From NCBI GenBank assembly GCA_947448105.1, contig CANFNE010000128.1, forward strand, positions 1-7,185: a DNA stretch of 7,185 nucleotides, read 5' to 3'. Of this stretch, positions 6,071 to 7,185 are shown one piece after another; positions within the stretch are counted from its first letter, which is position 1; each line of letters starts with the position of its first letter. The DNA is from Burkholderiales bacterium (GTDB lineage Bacteria; Pseudomonadota; Gammaproteobacteria; Burkholderiales; Burkholderiaceae_C). The notes beneath the pieces are model-generated. The model was not told where the DNA came from. It saw only the letters and a list, made by a program, of their open reading frames with translations, and did not search any database. The translations under genes and the position numbers were made by a program.

Positions 6071-7185
6071 ATGAACGCCCCATTGAACGCGGCCCAACTG
6101 CGGCCCGCGCCCCACGCCCTCAGCCTGGACGACAAATACACCCTGCGCACCGGCACCGCCTTCATGAGCGGCGTGCAAGCCTTGGTGCGTCTGCCCATGC
6201 TGCAGCGCGTGCGCGACCTGGCCGCAGGCAAAAACACGGCTGGCTTTATCAGCGGCTACCGCGGCTCGCCGCTGGGAAATTACGACCAGGCGCTGCAAAA
6301 GGCGCAAAAGCATTTGCAAGAACACCACGTGGTGTTCCAGCCCGGCGTCAACGAAGAACTGGCCGCCACCGCCTTGTGGGGCACGCAGCAACTCGGCTTT
6401 GCGCCGCCGGGGGTCAATAAATACGACGGCGTGTTTGGCATTTGGTACGGCAAGGGCCCGGGCGTGGACCGCTGCTCGGACGTGTTCAAGCACGCCAATA
6501 TGGCCGGCACCACGCCCTGGGGCGGCGTGATAGCGGTGGCCGGGGACGACCACGTGGCCAAAAGCTCCACCGCCGCGCACCAAAGCGACCACATTTTTAA
6601 GGCCTGCGGCACGCCGCTGTTTTTTCCGGCCAGCGTGCAAGACGTGCTGGATTTGGGCGTTCACGCCTTTGCCATGAGCCGCTTCTCGGGTGTGTGGGCG
6701 GGCATGAAAACCATCCAGGAAATTGTCGAATCCAGCGCCTCGGTGGACGTGGACGCGCACCGCGTGCGCATCCGGATGCCCACCGATTTTGTGATGCCCC
6801 CCGGTGGCGTGCACATCCGCTGGCCCGACGCGGCGCTCGACCAAGAAGCGCGCCTGTTTGACACCAAGTGGTACGCCGCGCTGGCCTATATCCGCGCCAA
6901 CCGGCTCAACTACAACGTCATTCAAGGCCCGCACGACCGCTTTGGCCTGATGGCCAGCGGCAAAGCCTTTAACGACACGCGCCAGGCGCTGCTTGACCTC
7001 GGTCTAGATGACGCCACTTGCCAGCGCGTGGGCATTCGCCTGCACAAGGTGGCGGTGGTGTGGCCGCTCGAAGCCCAGCTCACGCGCGAATTTGCCACCG
7101 GCTTGCAAGAGATTTTGGTGGTGGAAGAAAAGCGCCAGGTCATTGAATACCAGCTCAAAGAAGAGCTGTACAACTGGCGCGCCGA
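6071..7185 (+). CDS. Indolepyruvate / 2-oxoacid ferredoxin oxidoreductase, single-chain type, 5' part, 3' end outside window
   Basis: Enzymes of this family use thiamine diphosphate and Fe-S clusters to decarboxylate aryl- or other 2-oxoacids oxidatively to acyl-CoA, reducing ferredoxin or a similar carrier. The proteobacterial form is one chain of roughly 1150 residues joining the IorA and IorB parts; only the first 371 residues are seen and the frame is open at the window end. The visible part fits the N-terminal pyrimidine-binding and transketolase-like region: FISGYRGSPLGNYDQAL, VFQPGVNEELAATALWG, then GIWYGKGPGVDRCSDVFKHAN and VAGDDHVAKSSTAAHQSD. The segment ILVVEEKRQVIEYQLKEELY also fits the family. 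The Fe-S cluster region and the C-terminal gamma-like domain lie beyond the edge, so cofactor content cannot be checked. The start is set by AGGAG at 6056. The gene may be co-transcribed with the upstream deaminase, which could supply a 2-oxoacid. Substrate is uncertain, because many copies annotated as indolepyruvate-specific are untested. Confidence 0.9.
   Translation, partial: MNAPLNAAQLRPAPHALSLDDKYTLRTGTAFMSGVQALVRLPMLQRVRDLAAGKNTAGFISGYRGSPLGNYDQALQKAQKHLQEHHVVFQPGVNEELAATALWGTQQLGFAPPGVNKYDGVFGIWYGKGPGVDRCSDVFKHANMAGTTPWGGVIAVAGDDHVAKSSTAAHQSDHIFKACGTPLFFPASVQDVLDLGVHAFAMSRFSGVWAGMKTIQEIVESSASVDVDAHRVRIRMPTDFVMPPGGVHIRWPDAALDQEARLFDTKWYAALAYIRANRLNYNVIQGPHDRFGLMASGKAFNDTRQALLDLGLDDATCQRVGIRLHKVAVVWPLEAQLTREFATGLQEILVVEEKRQVIEYQLKEELYNWRA

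Noticed and set aside
6002..6934. Minus-strand open frame of 310 codons opposite the oxidoreductase gene
   Set aside because: It is antisense to a clear family member, with a composition typical of a shadow frame (His, Ala, Gly and Arg rich) and no motif.

Overview
The window looks like chromosomal DNA of a betaproteobacterium, probably Burkholderiales and close to Comamonadaceae. This is judged from recalled protein similarity (MltA, the LuxR-type regulator, the DSD1-like deaminase and the single-chain 2-oxoacid oxidoreductase) and from the generally GC-rich coding sequence. No database search was possible. There are five protein genes, two of them cut by the window edges. No tRNA, rRNA, CRISPR array, transposase or integrase was seen, and there is no gene-free stretch longer than about 180 bases.

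Layout. Positions 3-698 (+) hold the 3' part of mltA, a lytic murein transglycosylase. Its end overlaps by 41 bases, tail to tail, with a minus-strand gene (2577 down to 658). That gene encodes a 639-residue regulator with an N-terminal PAS-like sensor region, a LuxR/GerE helix-turn-helix in the middle and a C-terminal alpha/beta-hydrolase domain. The hydrolase nucleophile position appears to be Gln instead of Ser. A 177-base AT-richer divergent region (2578-2754) separates it from a plus-strand gene (2755-4575) for a 606-residue secreted lipoprotein of unknown function. A strong intrinsic terminator (4628-4658) closes the lipoprotein gene. It is followed on the plus strand by a PLP-dependent, metal-dependent D-amino-acid deaminase of the D-serine dehydratase (DSD1) type (about 4698-5969). 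After a 101-base gap comes the 5' part of a single-chain indolepyruvate/2-oxoacid:ferredoxin oxidoreductase (6071 to the window end).

How the genes may work together. The last two genes form a plausible catabolic pair: deamination of a D-hydroxyamino acid gives a 2-oxoacid, and the oxidoreductase family turns 2-oxoacids into acyl-CoA. The regulator and the lipoprotein are divergently transcribed and share a promoter region containing a 16-bp imperfect dyad, so the regulator may control itself, the lipoprotein, or both. Both links are inferences from gene order. The most unusual item is the regulator, whose degenerate hydrolase domain may be a ligand sensor and not an enzyme.
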